Positions 52,561 to 62,357 of a stretch of 64,000 bases of DNA are shown one piece after another. Both the position numbers and the translations under genes were made by a program. Under the pieces are notes generated by a model that did no database searches, was not told where the DNA came from, and was given only the letters and a program-made list of their open reading frames with translations. The stretch is from Candidatus Pelagibacter sp. FZCC0015 (GTDB lineage: Bacteria; Pseudomonadota; Alphaproteobacteria; Pelagibacterales; Pelagibacteraceae). The stretch spans positions 434,001 to 498,000 of the forward strand of contig NZ_CP031125.1 in NCBI RefSeq assembly GCF_007833635.1. The letters are read 5' to 3'. Position 1 is the first letter of the stretch; the number at the start of each line of letters is the position of its first letter.

Positions 52561-54779
52561 TAAATTGACCTCTCAGTAGATGTAACACTAAATGCTTCTA
52601 TTGTGTCATTTTTTTGGAAATCCATATAATCTTTAACGGTTATTCCACATTCTTGACCATCACTTACCTGTTTAACTTGGTTTTTTTCTCTAAATATTGT
52701 TGAAACTTTTCCAGTATATATAATAGCACCATCCCTAATAATTCTAACATCTGAAGTACTATTAATTTCACCTTCAGTTACTTTTGAACCTGCAACTTTT
52801 CCAGCACCTGAAACTTTAAATATTTCTAAAATTTGTGCAGTACCAGTAATTTTTTCTTGTACATCGGGCGCCAATAATCCTGACATTCTTTGTTTAATAT
52901 AGTCTAAAACTTCATAAATAATATTGTAAGAAGATATTTTTATCTTCTCATTTTCAGCAAGTTTTTTTGCTTCTTTACTTGGTTTAACATTAAAAGCTAT
53001 TAATACTGCATTTGAAGCTTTCGCTAATGTAACGTCTGTCTCAGTTACCATTCCAATATCTGCCAAAATTATTTTAGGTTTAACTTCATCATGTTTGATT
53101 TGACTAATTGCATTTTTGATTGCTTCAGATGATCCATGTACATCAGATTTAATTATTAAATTTAATTCTTCAGTAGATTTATCTGAAAAAGCTGAATCTT
53201 GAGTTGCAAAAGTTAGTGGATTTTTTCCATCCTTACTCTCTTGAGCTCTATTTTCACTTAATGTCTTGGCCTCTTTTTCAGTGTCTAGTACAATAAAATC
53301 ATCTCCAGCTTTGGCTGCACCATTTATTCCTAAAATTTCAACAGGAGTAGAAGGTAATGCTTCATTAATATTTTTACCTTTATCATTAATAATAGCTCTT
53401 ACTTTTCCCCACTTTAAACCACTTACAAAAAAATCACCTCTCTTAAGTGTTCCAGTTGTTACAATTATATTTGCAACTGGACCTCTACCAACATCAATTT
53501 TTGACTCTAAAACTATACCTGTAGCTTTAGATTCATAATCCGTTTTAAGATCTAAAATCTCTGCTTGAAGTATTATAGACTCGACTAATTTATCTAAGTT
53601 TTGTTTTGTTTTAGTTGAAATCTCAACCATTAAAGTGTCACCAGATAAATCTTCAGCAATTAATTCATGTTCTAATAATTGATTTTTAATCTTTTGCGGA
53701 TCTGCCTCTGGTAGATCACATTTATTTATCGCCACAACTATTGGAACATTTGCAGCTTTAGCATGTTTTATAGATTCAACAGTTTGAGGTTTAACTCCAT
53801 CATCTGCAGCGACTACTAATACAACCACATCAGTTAATTTTGATCCTCTCGCTCTCATCTCTGTAAAAGCAGCATGACCCGGAGTATCTATAAATGTTAA
53901 TTTATTATTTTGGCTTTCAATTTGATAAGCTCCAATATGTTGAGTTATTCCTCCAAATTCTCCTGAAACTACATTCGCACTTCTAAGTACATCTAGTACT
54001 GATGTTTTGCCATGATCTACATGACCCATTACAGTAACTATTGGTGGTCGATTTTTTAAATTTTCTGTTCTTGAAGCTTTTATTTTTTGAATTATTTCTT
54101 CTGCTTTCTCTTCCCTAATTGGATTGTGACCAAATTCTTTAACTAAATATTCCGCAGTATCTGCGGCTAATGTTTGATTGATAGTCACTGTAACACCCAT
54201 ACCAAATAAATGCTTAATTACATTGCTTGATTGTTCAGCCATTCTATTTGCAAGTTCTCTTACTGTGATTGCTTCAGGAATATTAACATCTCTTTTAATC
54301 GGTTTTAAATTTTCTTGAGAATCATCTTTCGTAGCATTTTTAATTTCTTTTTGTCTTGCTCTCTTTACTGATGCTAAACTTCTTTGTTTTGCATCAATCT
54401 CATCGCTTAGTGCTCTTGATACAGTTAACTTTAACTCTCTCTTCTTTGTTCCTGCTTTTAAAGTTTTTCTATCTTTGTTTTCACTATCTCCTTTAAGTCG
54501 TTTAGTAGCTCTTTGCTCTGCTAGTTTTCTCTTTTCAAAATCATTTGTTATAGAGGGTGATTTAGGATTAAATGTAGGTTTTAATGGTGTTCCTCTGCTA
54601 AAAGTTGAGGTTTTTATTGGCTTATTCGTGCTAGATCTAAATGATCCTCCTCTACTAGAGAATTTTCCAGTTTGTTTTTCAATTACTACAGAATTTTTTC
54701 CTTGAGATTTAGCAATCTCAATATTCTTGATTGATTTTTTGGCTGAGCCTGAAATTGTTAATTTTGTTTTTTTTTCCAT
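52560..54779 (-). CDS. infB: Translation initiation factor IF-2
   Basis: IF-2 brings initiator tRNA to the 30S subunit. The N-terminal ~170 residues are basic and low-complexity (many Lys, Arg, Ser). The IF2-N region follows, then the GTPase with G1 GHVDHGKT near 250, G3 DTPGHAAF and G4 NKCD. Beta-barrel domains and the C2 domain (KDYMDFQKNDTIEAF) end the protein. The 739 residues are on the short side because the N-terminal tail is reduced. nusA is 10 bases upstream. Confidence 0.97.
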   Translation of the reverse strand: MEKKTKLTISGSAKKSIKNIEIAKSQGKNSVVIEKQTGKFSSRGGSFRSSTNKPIKTSTFSRGTPLKPTFNPKSPSITNDFEKRKLAEQRATKRLKGDSENKDRKTLKAGTKKRELKLTVSRALSDEIDAKQRSLASVKRARQKEIKNATKDDSQENLKPIKRDVNIPEAITVRELANRMAEQSSNVIKHLFGMGVTVTINQTLAADTAEYLVKEFGHNPIREEKAEEIIQKIKASRTENLKNRPPIVTVMGHVDHGKTSVLDVLRSANVVSGEFGGITQHIGAYQIESQNNKLTFIDTPGHAAFTEMRARGSKLTDVVVLVVAADDGVKPQTVESIKHAKAANVPIVVAINKCDLPEADPQKIKNQLLEHELIAEDLSGDTLMVEISTKTKQNLDKLVESIILQAEILDLKTDYESKATGIVLESKIDVGRGPVANIIVTTGTLKRGDFFVSGLKWGKVRAIINDKGKNINEALPSTPVEILGINGAAKAGDDFIVLDTEKEAKTLSENRAQESKDGKNPLTFATQDSAFSDKSTEELNLIIKSDVHGSSEAIKNAISQIKHDEVKPKIILADIGMVTETDVTLAKASNAVLIAFNVKPSKEAKKLAENEKIKISSYNIIYEVLDYIKQRMSGLLAPDVQEKITGTAQILEIFKVSGAGKVAGSKVTEGEINSTSDVRIIRDGAIIYTGKVSTIFREKNQVKQVSDGQECGITVKDYMDFQKNDTIEAFSVTSTERSI

Positions 54780-54789
54780 ACCTCATCAC

Positions 54790-56343
54790 TCAATCTTTAT
54801 AAACAATGTTTCTAGCAGACATAATTAGTTCATCAGCTTCTTCTTTAGATAAAGCAAAATCCTCCAGATAACCTTGGATTTTCACTCTCTCACCTTTAAC
54901 CACGTCATAACCACCAGTTAATTCATCAGATGCTAAATCTGCAAAATCTTCTAAACATAAAATTTTTTGTTCACCAAGTGTGACTAACATTCCTGGTGTT
55001 AATCCCTTTAAATTAATCAAGGCATCTTCCAGACCTAATTCTTTAATTCTCTGGGAAATATCCTCTTGATCCTTTTCATGAAACTCTTTAGCTCTTTCTA
55101 TCAATGCTTTAGCGGTATCTTCCTCTATACCTTCAATCTTCATTAAATTTTCAGCTGAACTATCTTTAATGTCATCAATAGTTGAAAAACCTTCAGCAAC
55201 AAGTAACTGACCCAACGTTTCATCTAGCTCTAAATTTTTTACAAAGTTCTCTGTTTTTTCTTTGAATTCTAATTGTCTTCGTTCAGAGTCCTCCGCGTCT
55301 GTCATTATATTAATTTCATAATTTAAGAGTTTTGTCGCAAGTCTTACATTTTGACCTCTTCTTCCAATTGCTTTGCTTAAATTTTCCTCGGTAAGAATTA
55401 CATCAAGTTTTTTTCTTTCGCTATCAACGTTAACTCTTTGTACTTCAGCAGGGGATAACGCATTTGAAACCAAAATAGCAGGGTCTTCTGACCAATTAAC
55501 TATATCAATTTTCTCTCCTTGAAGTTCATTCACAACAGCTTGAACTCTTGAACCTCTCATACCCACACAGGCACCTACTGGATCTAGAGATGTATCAACT
55601 GCTTTAACACATATTTTAGCTCTACTTCCAGGATCTCTTGAGGAAGATTTAATTTCTATTAGTCCATCATAAATTTCGGGAACCTCTTGAACAAAAAGCT
55701 TTTCCATAAATTTAGGATGAGCTCTAGATAGAAATATTTGTTGCCCTCTAGGTTCTCTTCTAACATCATAACAATAAGCTTTTATACGATCACCTGCTTT
55801 AATATTTTCACGAGGTATTAATTCATTTTTTTGAATTATCGCTTCAGTTCTTCCTAAGTCAACAATTACATTTCCAAATTCTAATCTCTTTACAATTCCA
55901 CTTAAAATTGAGTCTTTCTTATCAATAAAATCATTAAATTGTCTTTCTCTTTCAGCTTCTCTTACATTAAAACTAATTACCTGCTTTGCGGTTTGCGCAG
56001 CAATTCTTCCAAAATCAAATGAAGGAAGTGGCTGTAATACTTCGTCACCAATAGACTTATCTTTGTTTAATTCATTTAAATTAATTGCATCTTCCAATTT
56101 TATCTCTGTATTTGCATTTTCAGGATTTTCAGTGATTGTCAATTTTCTAAAAAGCTCAATATCTCCATTGTCTCTATTGATAGAAACTTTAATTTCATTT
56201 TCCTGTCCAAATTTTGATTTAGCAGCTTTAGCAATACCGGTTTCCATAGAACTTATAATTAGTTCTTTATCAATTGATTTTTCTAAAGCTACAGCTTCAG
56301 CAATTCTTAATAATTCTAGTTTATCTGCTCTTTTGTTTAACAT
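54790..56343 (-). CDS. nusA: Transcription termination/antitermination factor NusA
   Basis: NusA binds RNA polymerase and controls pausing and termination. I chose ATG 56343 (MLNKRADKLELLRIAEAVALEKS), which has a GGAG ribosome site; an in-frame ATG 39 bases upstream lies within the hairpin and is unlikely. It has the N-terminal domain, an S1 domain (SGIVKRLEFGNVIVDLGRTEAIIQ), two KH domains (DPVGACVGMRGSRVQAVVNEL and LSKAIGRRGQNVRLATKL) and a C-terminal helix-hairpin-helix/acidic repeat part. The 517 residues are normal. Its mRNA begins with a terminator-like hairpin. Confidence 0.97.
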   Translation of the reverse strand: MLNKRADKLELLRIAEAVALEKSIDKELIISSMETGIAKAAKSKFGQENEIKVSINRDNGDIELFRKLTITENPENANTEIKLEDAINLNELNKDKSIGDEVLQPLPSFDFGRIAAQTAKQVISFNVREAERERQFNDFIDKKDSILSGIVKRLEFGNVIVDLGRTEAIIQKNELIPRENIKAGDRIKAYCYDVRREPRGQQIFLSRAHPKFMEKLFVQEVPEIYDGLIEIKSSSRDPGSRAKICVKAVDTSLDPVGACVGMRGSRVQAVVNELQGEKIDIVNWSEDPAILVSNALSPAEVQRVNVDSERKKLDVILTEENLSKAIGRRGQNVRLATKLLNYEINIMTDAEDSERRQLEFKEKTENFVKNLELDETLGQLLVAEGFSTIDDIKDSSAENLMKIEGIEEDTAKALIERAKEFHEKDQEDISQRIKELGLEDALINLKGLTPGMLVTLGEQKILCLEDFADLASDELTGGYDVVKGERVKIQGYLEDFALSKEEADELIMSARNIVYKD

Positions 56344-56358
56344 AATTTTGTTTGCTCC

Positions 56359-56385
56359 AAAAAAAAATGGGCTAAAGCCCATTTT
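56359..56385 (-). terminator. Terminator/attenuator hairpin directly before nusA
   Basis: AAAATGGGCT and AGCCCATTTT form a ten-base self-complementary stem with a two-base (or UUUA) loop. On the minus strand it is followed by nine T's and then the nusA ribosome site GGAG and start codon, only about 15 bases further. It lies between metK and nusA, with no space for a promoter after it, so nusA transcripts must read through it. Confidence 0.8.
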
Positions 56386-56442
56386 GTAAAGTTCAATAAT
56401 GTAGTTGCAATATAGTAAAGTTTTTTTTTAATTCAACAGAAA

Positions 56443-57612
56443 CTATTTAGAAAAAACGTTAGTTTTATCGATTTTTTCCCATGAAAATGAACCATTTTCC
56501 TCAGGTGCTCTACCAAAATGACCATAAGCAGATGTTTTTTCATATATTGGTTTGTTTAAATTTAACATTTCTCTGATACCTCTAGGGCTTAAATCAAAAT
56601 TTTCTTTAATCTTTTCTACAACAAATTTGTTTTTATCTAGGTCGTTATCAAATAAATCAACATAGATAGATAATGGTTTTGATACACCAATTGCATAAGC
56701 TAACTGAATTAAACATTTCTCAGCAATTTTAGAACCAACAACATTTTTAGCAATGTACCTTGCCGCATAAGCTGCTGATCTATCAACTTTAGTTGGATCT
56801 TTTCCAGAGAAAGCTCCACCACCATGAGGTGCTGCTCCACCATAAGTATCAACAATAATTTTTCTACCTGTCAAACCACAATCTCCATCTGGCCCACCAA
56901 TTACAAAATTTCCCGTCGGATTTACATAAAACTCGTCCTCATTAAAACCATCAAAAAAACTCTCAGGAATGGATTTTAAAATATAAGGTCTAAGTAAATC
57001 TCTAACTTGCGATTGATTAACATCTGGTGAATGCTGTGAAGATATAACTACAGATTTTACTTTTGATGGTTTTCCATCAACATACTCGAATGTTACCTGA
57101 CTTTTTGAATCTGGTTCAATATTTTTTAATTTTCCAGATTTTCTATCTTCAGCCATTAATCTTAAGATTTTATGAGAATAATGAATTGGTGCTGGCATTA
57201 AAACATCCGTTTCATTACAAGCGTATCCAAACATGATACCTTGATCTCCAGCTCCTTCATCTTTGTTGCCAGAGGAATCTACGCCCATAGCAATATCAGC
57301 TGATTGGGAATGTAAGTGACTTTCAATTTTTGTAGCTTCTTTCCAAGTAAATCCTTCTTGGTCATAACCAATATCTTTTATACAATTTCTTACTTTTTCA
57401 ATTAATTCATCTTTTTTAATTTCTGGTCCTCTCACCTCACCAGCTAGAACAACTTTATTTGTCGTAGTAAGTGTTTCGCAAGCAACTCTAGAATATGGAT
57501 CTCCAGAAATAAAACTATCAACAACCATATCTGAAATCCTATCAGACACTTTATCTGGATGGCCTTCAGAAACAGACTCGCTAGTGAAAAGATAATTTTT
57601 TAAATTACTCAT
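56443..57612 (-). CDS. metK: S-adenosylmethionine synthetase
   Basis: MetK makes SAM from methionine and ATP. Signatures are the N-terminal [34 protein letters not shown] (~115-130), [28 protein letters not shown], and the K in [15 protein letters not shown]. The 389 residues are normal. Its first bases overlap the 3' end of lnt, which excludes a leader riboswitch directly at its start. Confidence 0.98.
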   Translation of the reverse strand: MSNLKNYLFTSESVSEGHPDKVSDRISDMVVDSFISGDPYSRVACETLTTTNKVVLAGEVRGPEIKKDELIEKVRNCIKDIGYDQEGFTWKEATKIESHLHSQSADIAMGVDSSGNKDEGAGDQGIMFGYACNETDVLMPAPIHYSHKILRLMAEDRKSGKLKNIEPDSKSQVTFEYVDGKPSKVKSVVISSQHSPDVNQSQVRDLLRPYILKSIPESFFDGFNEDEFYVNPTGNFVIGGPDGDCGLTGRKIIVDTYGGAAPHGGGAFSGKDPTKVDRSAAYAARYIAKNVVGSKIAEKCLIQLAYAIGVSKPLSIYVDLFDNDLDKNKFVVEKIKENFDLSPRGIREMLNLNKPIYEKTSAYGHFGRAPEENGSFSWEKIDKTNVFSK

Positions 57613-59149
57613 TTTTTATTTTCTTAAATGAAAATATTAAAAAAATATACAACAAAATTACAATTCCAAAAATTTTATTTCCAAATTTTGCAAATAGAGT
57701 CATCTCTATTTTCCTTGACTCGCTTAAATCTATATAACCAGATTTATTTATATCAATTTTTTGTTCAATAACTCCAAGTGGATTAATAATTGCTGTTGCC
57801 CCATTATTTGCAGATCTTAAAACATATTTTCCACTCTCTATAGCTCTAAAAATACTATGAGTAAAATGTTGCTCTGGACCAATTGATTTACCAAACCAGC
57901 CATCTTCGGAAATATTTACAATATAATCAAAGTTACTGTTTGTAAAAATTTTACCAGAATAAATTATCTCATAACAAATGAGAGGCAATATTTTCACTGA
58001 TAAATTATTATAATTCAGATTAATTATGTTTCTTTCTTTACCTTTCGAATATGATTGGTAGTCATTAGTAATTGTTTTTAGACCAATACCTTTTAGTAAT
58101 TTTTCAATAGGTAAAAATTCACCAAAAGGAACAAGGTTTATTTTTTTATATGAATTTATTATATTTAGATTGTGATCAAAAATAGATAATGAATTAAAAT
58201 GTTTAATAGTTTTATTCTCATCTTCTTTACTATTGATGCCAATTGCTAACAAATGATTTTCGTTAAATTTATTTTCAAATAACCACTTGTATTCTTTTAA
58301 TTGATCTTGTGAAATACCTGGAATTATACCCTCTGGCCAAATAAAAATTATTTTTTCACTTTTTTTGGGAGAGCTAATTTCAATTAGTTCTTCTATTGCA
58401 GTTATAGGATCAACATTGTTATAAAATCTATCTATACTTATATTTGAACTCAAAATTCTTATTTTATAGTCAAGATTTTTTACTTCTTGATTGTTAAATT
58501 TTTCTAAATTTTGTGAACCAAATACATAAAATGATAACGTTGTAATAAGAAACGCAACACATATGCTAATATCTTTTTTATTTTCTCTTAAAATGAATAT
58601 TGATGGGCTTGTAAATAATGAAATACAGAAAAGATTAAAGCTGTATGTGCCTAAGACTGATGTAATGTTTAAAATTTCGATTTGATTAGAGAAACTATAA
58701 GCAATTAAATTCCAAGGGAAACCTGTGAGTATTGATCCTCTCACAAATTCTACGATTCCAAATATTAAAGAAAAAAGAAAAAATGAGCTTAAATTATTAT
58801 TTGGTTTTAAAACTACAAATAGATAAGCAACTAAAGCATAAAACAAGGCTAAGAAACCAGGTATTAATATTATTGTAAAAGGTATTAAAAACTTAAAATT
58901 TTGATCAAACGTTAATGATATTGAGATCCAATATAAATTACTTACAAAATAACCAAACCCAAATAACCAACCATAAAGAAAAAATATTCTTTTATTTTTA
59001 TAAAACTCAATTTTTTTTATTAAAAATATATAGAATAAACTAAAAGTTAAAAAATTTATTACAACATAATTAAATGGAGGCAAACTTAAGGAAGTAAGCA
59101 CTCCTAATAAAATTAAATAAATTAATTCAATATAAAATTTATTTTTCAA
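57605..59149 (-). CDS. lnt: Apolipoprotein N-acyltransferase
   Basis: Lnt adds the third acyl chain to lipoproteins in the inner membrane. Several N-terminal membrane segments are followed by the nitrilase domain with the E-K-C triad: Glu in IWPEGIIPG, Lys in [14 protein letters not shown], and Cys in [13 protein letters not shown] last membrane helix ends the 514 residues. It follows ybeY directly; the CBS-domain gene that usually intervenes is missing. It would act on the LptM-like lipoprotein in this window, among others. Confidence 0.94.
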   Translation of the reverse strand: MKNKFYIELIYLILLGVLTSLSLPPFNYVVINFLTFSLFYIFLIKKIEFYKNKRIFFLYGWLFGFGYFVSNLYWISISLTFDQNFKFLIPFTIILIPGFLALFYALVAYLFVVLKPNNNLSSFFLFSLIFGIVEFVRGSILTGFPWNLIAYSFSNQIEILNITSVLGTYSFNLFCISLFTSPSIFILRENKKDISICVAFLITTLSFYVFGSQNLEKFNNQEVKNLDYKIRILSSNISIDRFYNNVDPITAIEELIEISSPKKSEKIIFIWPEGIIPGISQDQLKEYKWLFENKFNENHLLAIGINSKEDENKTIKHFNSLSIFDHNLNIINSYKKINLVPFGEFLPIEKLLKGIGLKTITNDYQSYSKGKERNIINLNYNNLSVKILPLICYEIIYSGKIFTNSNFDYIVNISEDGWFGKSIGPEQHFTHSIFRAIESGKYVLRSANNGATAIINPLGVIEQKIDINKSGYIDLSESRKIEMTLFAKFGNKIFGIVILLYIFLIFSFKKIKNE

Positions 59150-59150
59150 T

Positions 59151-59612
59151 TTAATTTATTTTTGATTGTACAGATTTAAATAGTAGATTTTCCTCTTTTA
59201 ACATTTTGAAATAATCTTTATTTTTTTTATGATCAAAACCTAAAAGATGAAGAAAACCATGTATGAATAATTTAGTAACCTTTTCTTTAAAAGATTTTAA
59301 ATTTTGTGATCTTGGTTTGTCTAAATAATTATAGCTAATTATAATGTCTCCCAAATAAGTATTTTTTGAAATTTTTATTTTTTTATCTAATGGAAAAGAT
59401 AATATATCGGTAGATTTATTTTTTTTTCTAAAAACTTTATTTAATTTTTTAATATTCTGATTATTTGAAAGTAATAGTGTTAAGGTTACTTTTTTATTCA
59501 AAAATTTATATTTTTTTGGAAAAGCTTTACATATCTGTTTAAAAAAAATGTCCTTATTTTTAAGTCTTTTTGACCAAGCCTTCTCCTCGGAGAAGACATT
59601 AATACTAATCAT
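59151..59612 (-). CDS. ybeY: Endoribonuclease YbeY
   Basis: YbeY is a zinc-dependent endoribonuclease for 16S rRNA 3' maturation and ribosome quality control. The metal site HGFLHLLGFDH is near 113-123. FRKKNKSTDILSFPL and LGDIIISYNY are the other conserved parts. The 153 residues are normal. It overlaps phoH by 8 bases. Confidence 0.95.
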   Translation of the reverse strand: MISINVFSEEKAWSKRLKNKDIFFKQICKAFPKKYKFLNKKVTLTLLLSNNQNIKKLNKVFRKKNKSTDILSFPLDKKIKISKNTYLGDIIISYNYLDKPRSQNLKSFKEKVTKLFIHGFLHLLGFDHKKNKDYFKMLKEENLLFKSVQSKIN

Positions 59613-60600
59613 TATTTGAATATGCTTTAACTATTTTTGAAACAAGTGGATGTCTAACTACATCTGAGTGATCAAAATCAACTATGGATATTTCTTTTAA
59701 ATCTCCAAGCAACTCTTTCGATCGGACTAATCCAGACATACTTTTATTTGTTAGATCAATTTGAGAAGGATCTCCATTAACTACTATTTTTGAATTTTCT
59801 CCAATACGTGTTAAAAACATTTTAATCTGAGTATCCGTAGCATTTTGCGCTTCATCTAAAATTGCAAAGGAATTTTTAAGAGTTCTACCTCTCATAAAAG
59901 CTAAAGGCGCAATCTCTATATCTCCAATCTCAATCATTCTCTGTATTTTTTCAAAGTCAAAGAGATCATATAAAGAGTCATATAAAGGTCTGAGATAAGG
60001 ATCTACTTTTTCCTTCATATCACCTGGTAAAAATCCCAAACGCTCGCCTGCTTCTACAGCTGGTCTTGAAAGAATAATTCTCTCAATCTTTTTTTCTAAA
60101 AGCATAGTTAGACCTACAGCGACTGCCAGAAAAGTTTTTCCTGTTCCCGCTGGCCCGGCTGAAATTACAATATCACTCTCCCTCAAAGCTCTCACATAGC
60201 TTTTTTGTTTTTCAGATCTAGGAATTATAGATTTTTTTGGAGTTTTGATAATATCTGTAACATTATTATTTTTTACTTTTTCATTAATCATAAAGTTATC
60301 AACCGATGAAAGTATATCTTTATTCTCTATACTTCCATTATTAATAAACTGATTAGCCAAAAATTGAATAGCATTTTTAATTTTTTCATTCTTTTCGGGT
60401 GTTGATTTAATTAAAATTGAATTTCCCCTTGAATATAAGCTGCAATTTGTAATTTTTTCTAATTCTTGTAAATTTTTATTAAATTCCCCAACAACACCCA
60501 TTAACAAGTTATTGTCGTGAAATATAACGCTTAAAGAATTGTTATCTGAATAAACAAATTTTAAAGACTGATCGATATTTTTTTTAGTTATTCCACTCAA
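59605..60600 (-). CDS. phoH: PhoH-like ATPase
   Basis: This P-loop RNA-associated ATPase is usually encoded with YbeY. Walker A is GPAGTGKTFLAVAVG near 152-166, with SRPAVEAGERLGFLPGDMKEKVDPYLRPLYD, the Walker B FAILDEAQNATDTQIKMFLTRIG, and NGDPSQIDL after it. The N-terminal part holds a KH-like segment. The 331 residues are normal. It follows miaB by 3 bases. Confidence 0.94.
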   Translation of the reverse strand: MSGITKKNIDQSLKFVYSDNNSLSVIFHDNNLLMGVVGEFNKNLQELEKITNCSLYSRGNSILIKSTPEKNEKIKNAIQFLANQFINNGSIENKDILSSVDNFMINEKVKNNNVTDIIKTPKKSIIPRSEKQKSYVRALRESDIVISAGPAGTGKTFLAVAVGLTMLLEKKIERIILSRPAVEAGERLGFLPGDMKEKVDPYLRPLYDSLYDLFDFEKIQRMIEIGDIEIAPLAFMRGRTLKNSFAILDEAQNATDTQIKMFLTRIGENSKIVVNGDPSQIDLTNKSMSGLVRSKELLGDLKEISIVDFDHSDVVRHPLVSKIVKAYSNND

Positions 60601-60603
60601 ATT

Positions 60604-61932
60604 CTATGCAACCTTCTGATCCGAATTAGTTATAACTTCACCAAATAAAGTATTTCTATTAGTATCTTTAATTCTCACTTGCACTATTTTTCCAATATCA
60701 TTCTTTTTACCATTAAAAATTACAGATGTCATATACTCAGATCTGCCAAAAGCTTTACTTTTATCGTCGGTTAAATTTTCAACCAAAACATCTATAACTT
60801 TTCCCTTCAATGAGTTGTTCATTTGGATTTGATTTTCGAATAAAATAGTTTGAATTTTTTCTAATCTTTCAAAAGAAATTTTTTTTTCAATTAAGTCTAA
60901 ATTTTCAGCCACTGTTCCAGGTCTTGGGCTAAAGATGAAAGAGTAGGAGTTAATAAATTTAACCCTTTCAATTAAATTAAAGGTATCTTTAAAATCCTGA
61001 TCTCCTTCACCGGGATAACCTATAATAAAATCACTTGAAAATTCTATCTTTGGATTAATTTCTTTTAATTTATCAAAAGTATTTAGATATTCCTCAATAG
61101 TATGTTTTCTATTCATTGAGTTTAAAATTTTATTAGATCCACTTTGGACAGGTAAATGCACAAGTGGCATTAACTTTTTTGAGGTTTTATATACTTCAAT
61201 CAAATCCTCTGTCATATCTTTTGGGTGAGATGTTGTGTATCTAACTCTTTTAATTTCAGATATTTTTTCAATATTTAAAATCAAATCTGATAGTCTGAAT
61301 CCTTCATTATCATAAGCATTTACATTTTGACCAAGTAAAATTATTTCTTTTGCACCATTATCAGCTAAATATTTTGCTTCATCCAAAATTTGTTTAAATG
61401 GTCGAGAATATTCTGGTCCTCTTGTATATGGGACCACACAAAAATGACAAAACTTATCACATCCTTCTTGAATAGTTAAAAAAGATGAAACTTTTCCAGC
61501 TTCATTTTTTATTTTGCTTAAATATTTAAATTTAGAAACTGCATCAAACTCAGTCTCTTCTATCTTTTTCTTTTTTTTAATATAATTTAAAATTGTATCA
61601 TTAATTTTATGATAAGCTTGAGGACCAATTACTAAATCTATGTAAGGTTCTCTTTTAAGCATTTCTTGGTTTTCTGCTTGAGCAACACACCCTGCAATAA
61701 TTACTAATGGTTTTTTTTTAGATCTAAAAATTTTTTTTACTCTACCTATTTCGTGATAAACTTTTTCTTTTGCTTTATCCCTAATGTGACATGTGTTTAA
61801 TAGATAACAGTTTGCCTCTTCATATTTTTCTGTTTTTTCATAACCAATTTTTTTAACTGAATCATATATCCTATTAGAGTCATACTCATTCATTTGACAT
61901 CCAAAAGTTTTAATAAATATTTTTTGATTCAT
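60604..61932 (-). CDS. miaB: tRNA-2-methylthio-N6-dimethylallyladenosine synthase
   Basis: MiaB is a radical-SAM methylthiotransferase for A37 of tRNAs. The N-terminal cluster cysteines are Cys11 (FGCQMNEYDS), Cys48 (NTCHIRDKA) and Cys82 (GCVAQAE). The radical SAM motif CDKFCHFCVVPYTRG is near 155-162, and a TRAM domain ends the 442 residues. tRNA-Leu(CAA) in this window, with its A36-A37, is of the type this enzyme modifies. It is 2 bases after the fur gene. Confidence 0.96.
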   Translation of the reverse strand: MNQKIFIKTFGCQMNEYDSNRIYDSVKKIGYEKTEKYEEANCYLLNTCHIRDKAKEKVYHEIGRVKKIFRSKKKPLVIIAGCVAQAENQEMLKREPYIDLVIGPQAYHKINDTILNYIKKKKKIEETEFDAVSKFKYLSKIKNEAGKVSSFLTIQEGCDKFCHFCVVPYTRGPEYSRPFKQILDEAKYLADNGAKEIILLGQNVNAYDNEGFRLSDLILNIEKISEIKRVRYTTSHPKDMTEDLIEVYKTSKKLMPLVHLPVQSGSNKILNSMNRKHTIEEYLNTFDKLKEINPKIEFSSDFIIGYPGEGDQDFKDTFNLIERVKFINSYSFIFSPRPGTVAENLDLIEKKISFERLEKIQTILFENQIQMNNSLKGKVIDVLVENLTDDKSKAFGRSEYMTSVIFNGKKNDIGKIVQVRIKDTNRNTLFGEVITNSDQKVA

Positions 61933-61934
61933 AA

Positions 61935-62348
61935 TTATTGGGATTTTTTCTTAACCCCATATAATTCTAATTTATGGTCTACTAATTTATATCCATATTT
62001 TTCTGCAACTTTTTTTTGCAACTTTTCAATTTCTTCGTCTACAAATTCTATGATTTCACCAGTTTTCACATCTATTAAATGATCGTGATGGCCTTCATTA
62101 AGCTCTTCATATCTAGCTTTTCCACCTTTAAACTCATGCTTTGTTAATATTCCAGACTCTTCAAATAGTTTTACCGTTCTATAAACAGTTGCAATACTTA
62201 TTTTTGCATCAATTTTAGATACTCTATTATAAAGCTCATCTACATCCGGGTGGTCAGAAGACTCCGACATTACTTGTGCAATTACCCTTCTTTGATCAGT
62301 TAATTTAACTCCTTTTGCTATACATTTTTGCTCTATTGTTTCTGACAT
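61935..62348 (-). CDS. fur: Fur-family regulator (Fur/Mur)
   Basis: The 137-residue winged-helix metalloregulator opens with CIAKGVKLTDQRRVIAQVM and has ISIATVYRTVKLFEESGIL. The metal-binding motif is GHHDHLIDVKTGEIIEF, the standard Fur form, which separates it from Irr. The CxxC structural zinc site of many Fur proteins is not present. In alphaproteobacteria this locus (fur/mur-miaB) usually answers to manganese or iron, so either name could be right. Confidence 0.9.
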   Translation of the reverse strand: MSETIEQKCIAKGVKLTDQRRVIAQVMSESSDHPDVDELYNRVSKIDAKISIATVYRTVKLFEESGILTKHEFKGGKARYEELNEGHHDHLIDVKTGEIIEFVDEEIEKLQKKVAEKYGYKLVDHKLELYGVKKKSQ

Positions 62349-62357
62349 AAAATAATT

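Noticed and set aside
57605..57660. SAM riboswitch in front of metK
   Set aside because: metK overlaps the end of lnt, so there is no leader, and no SAM-II or SAM-V-like core was seen there.
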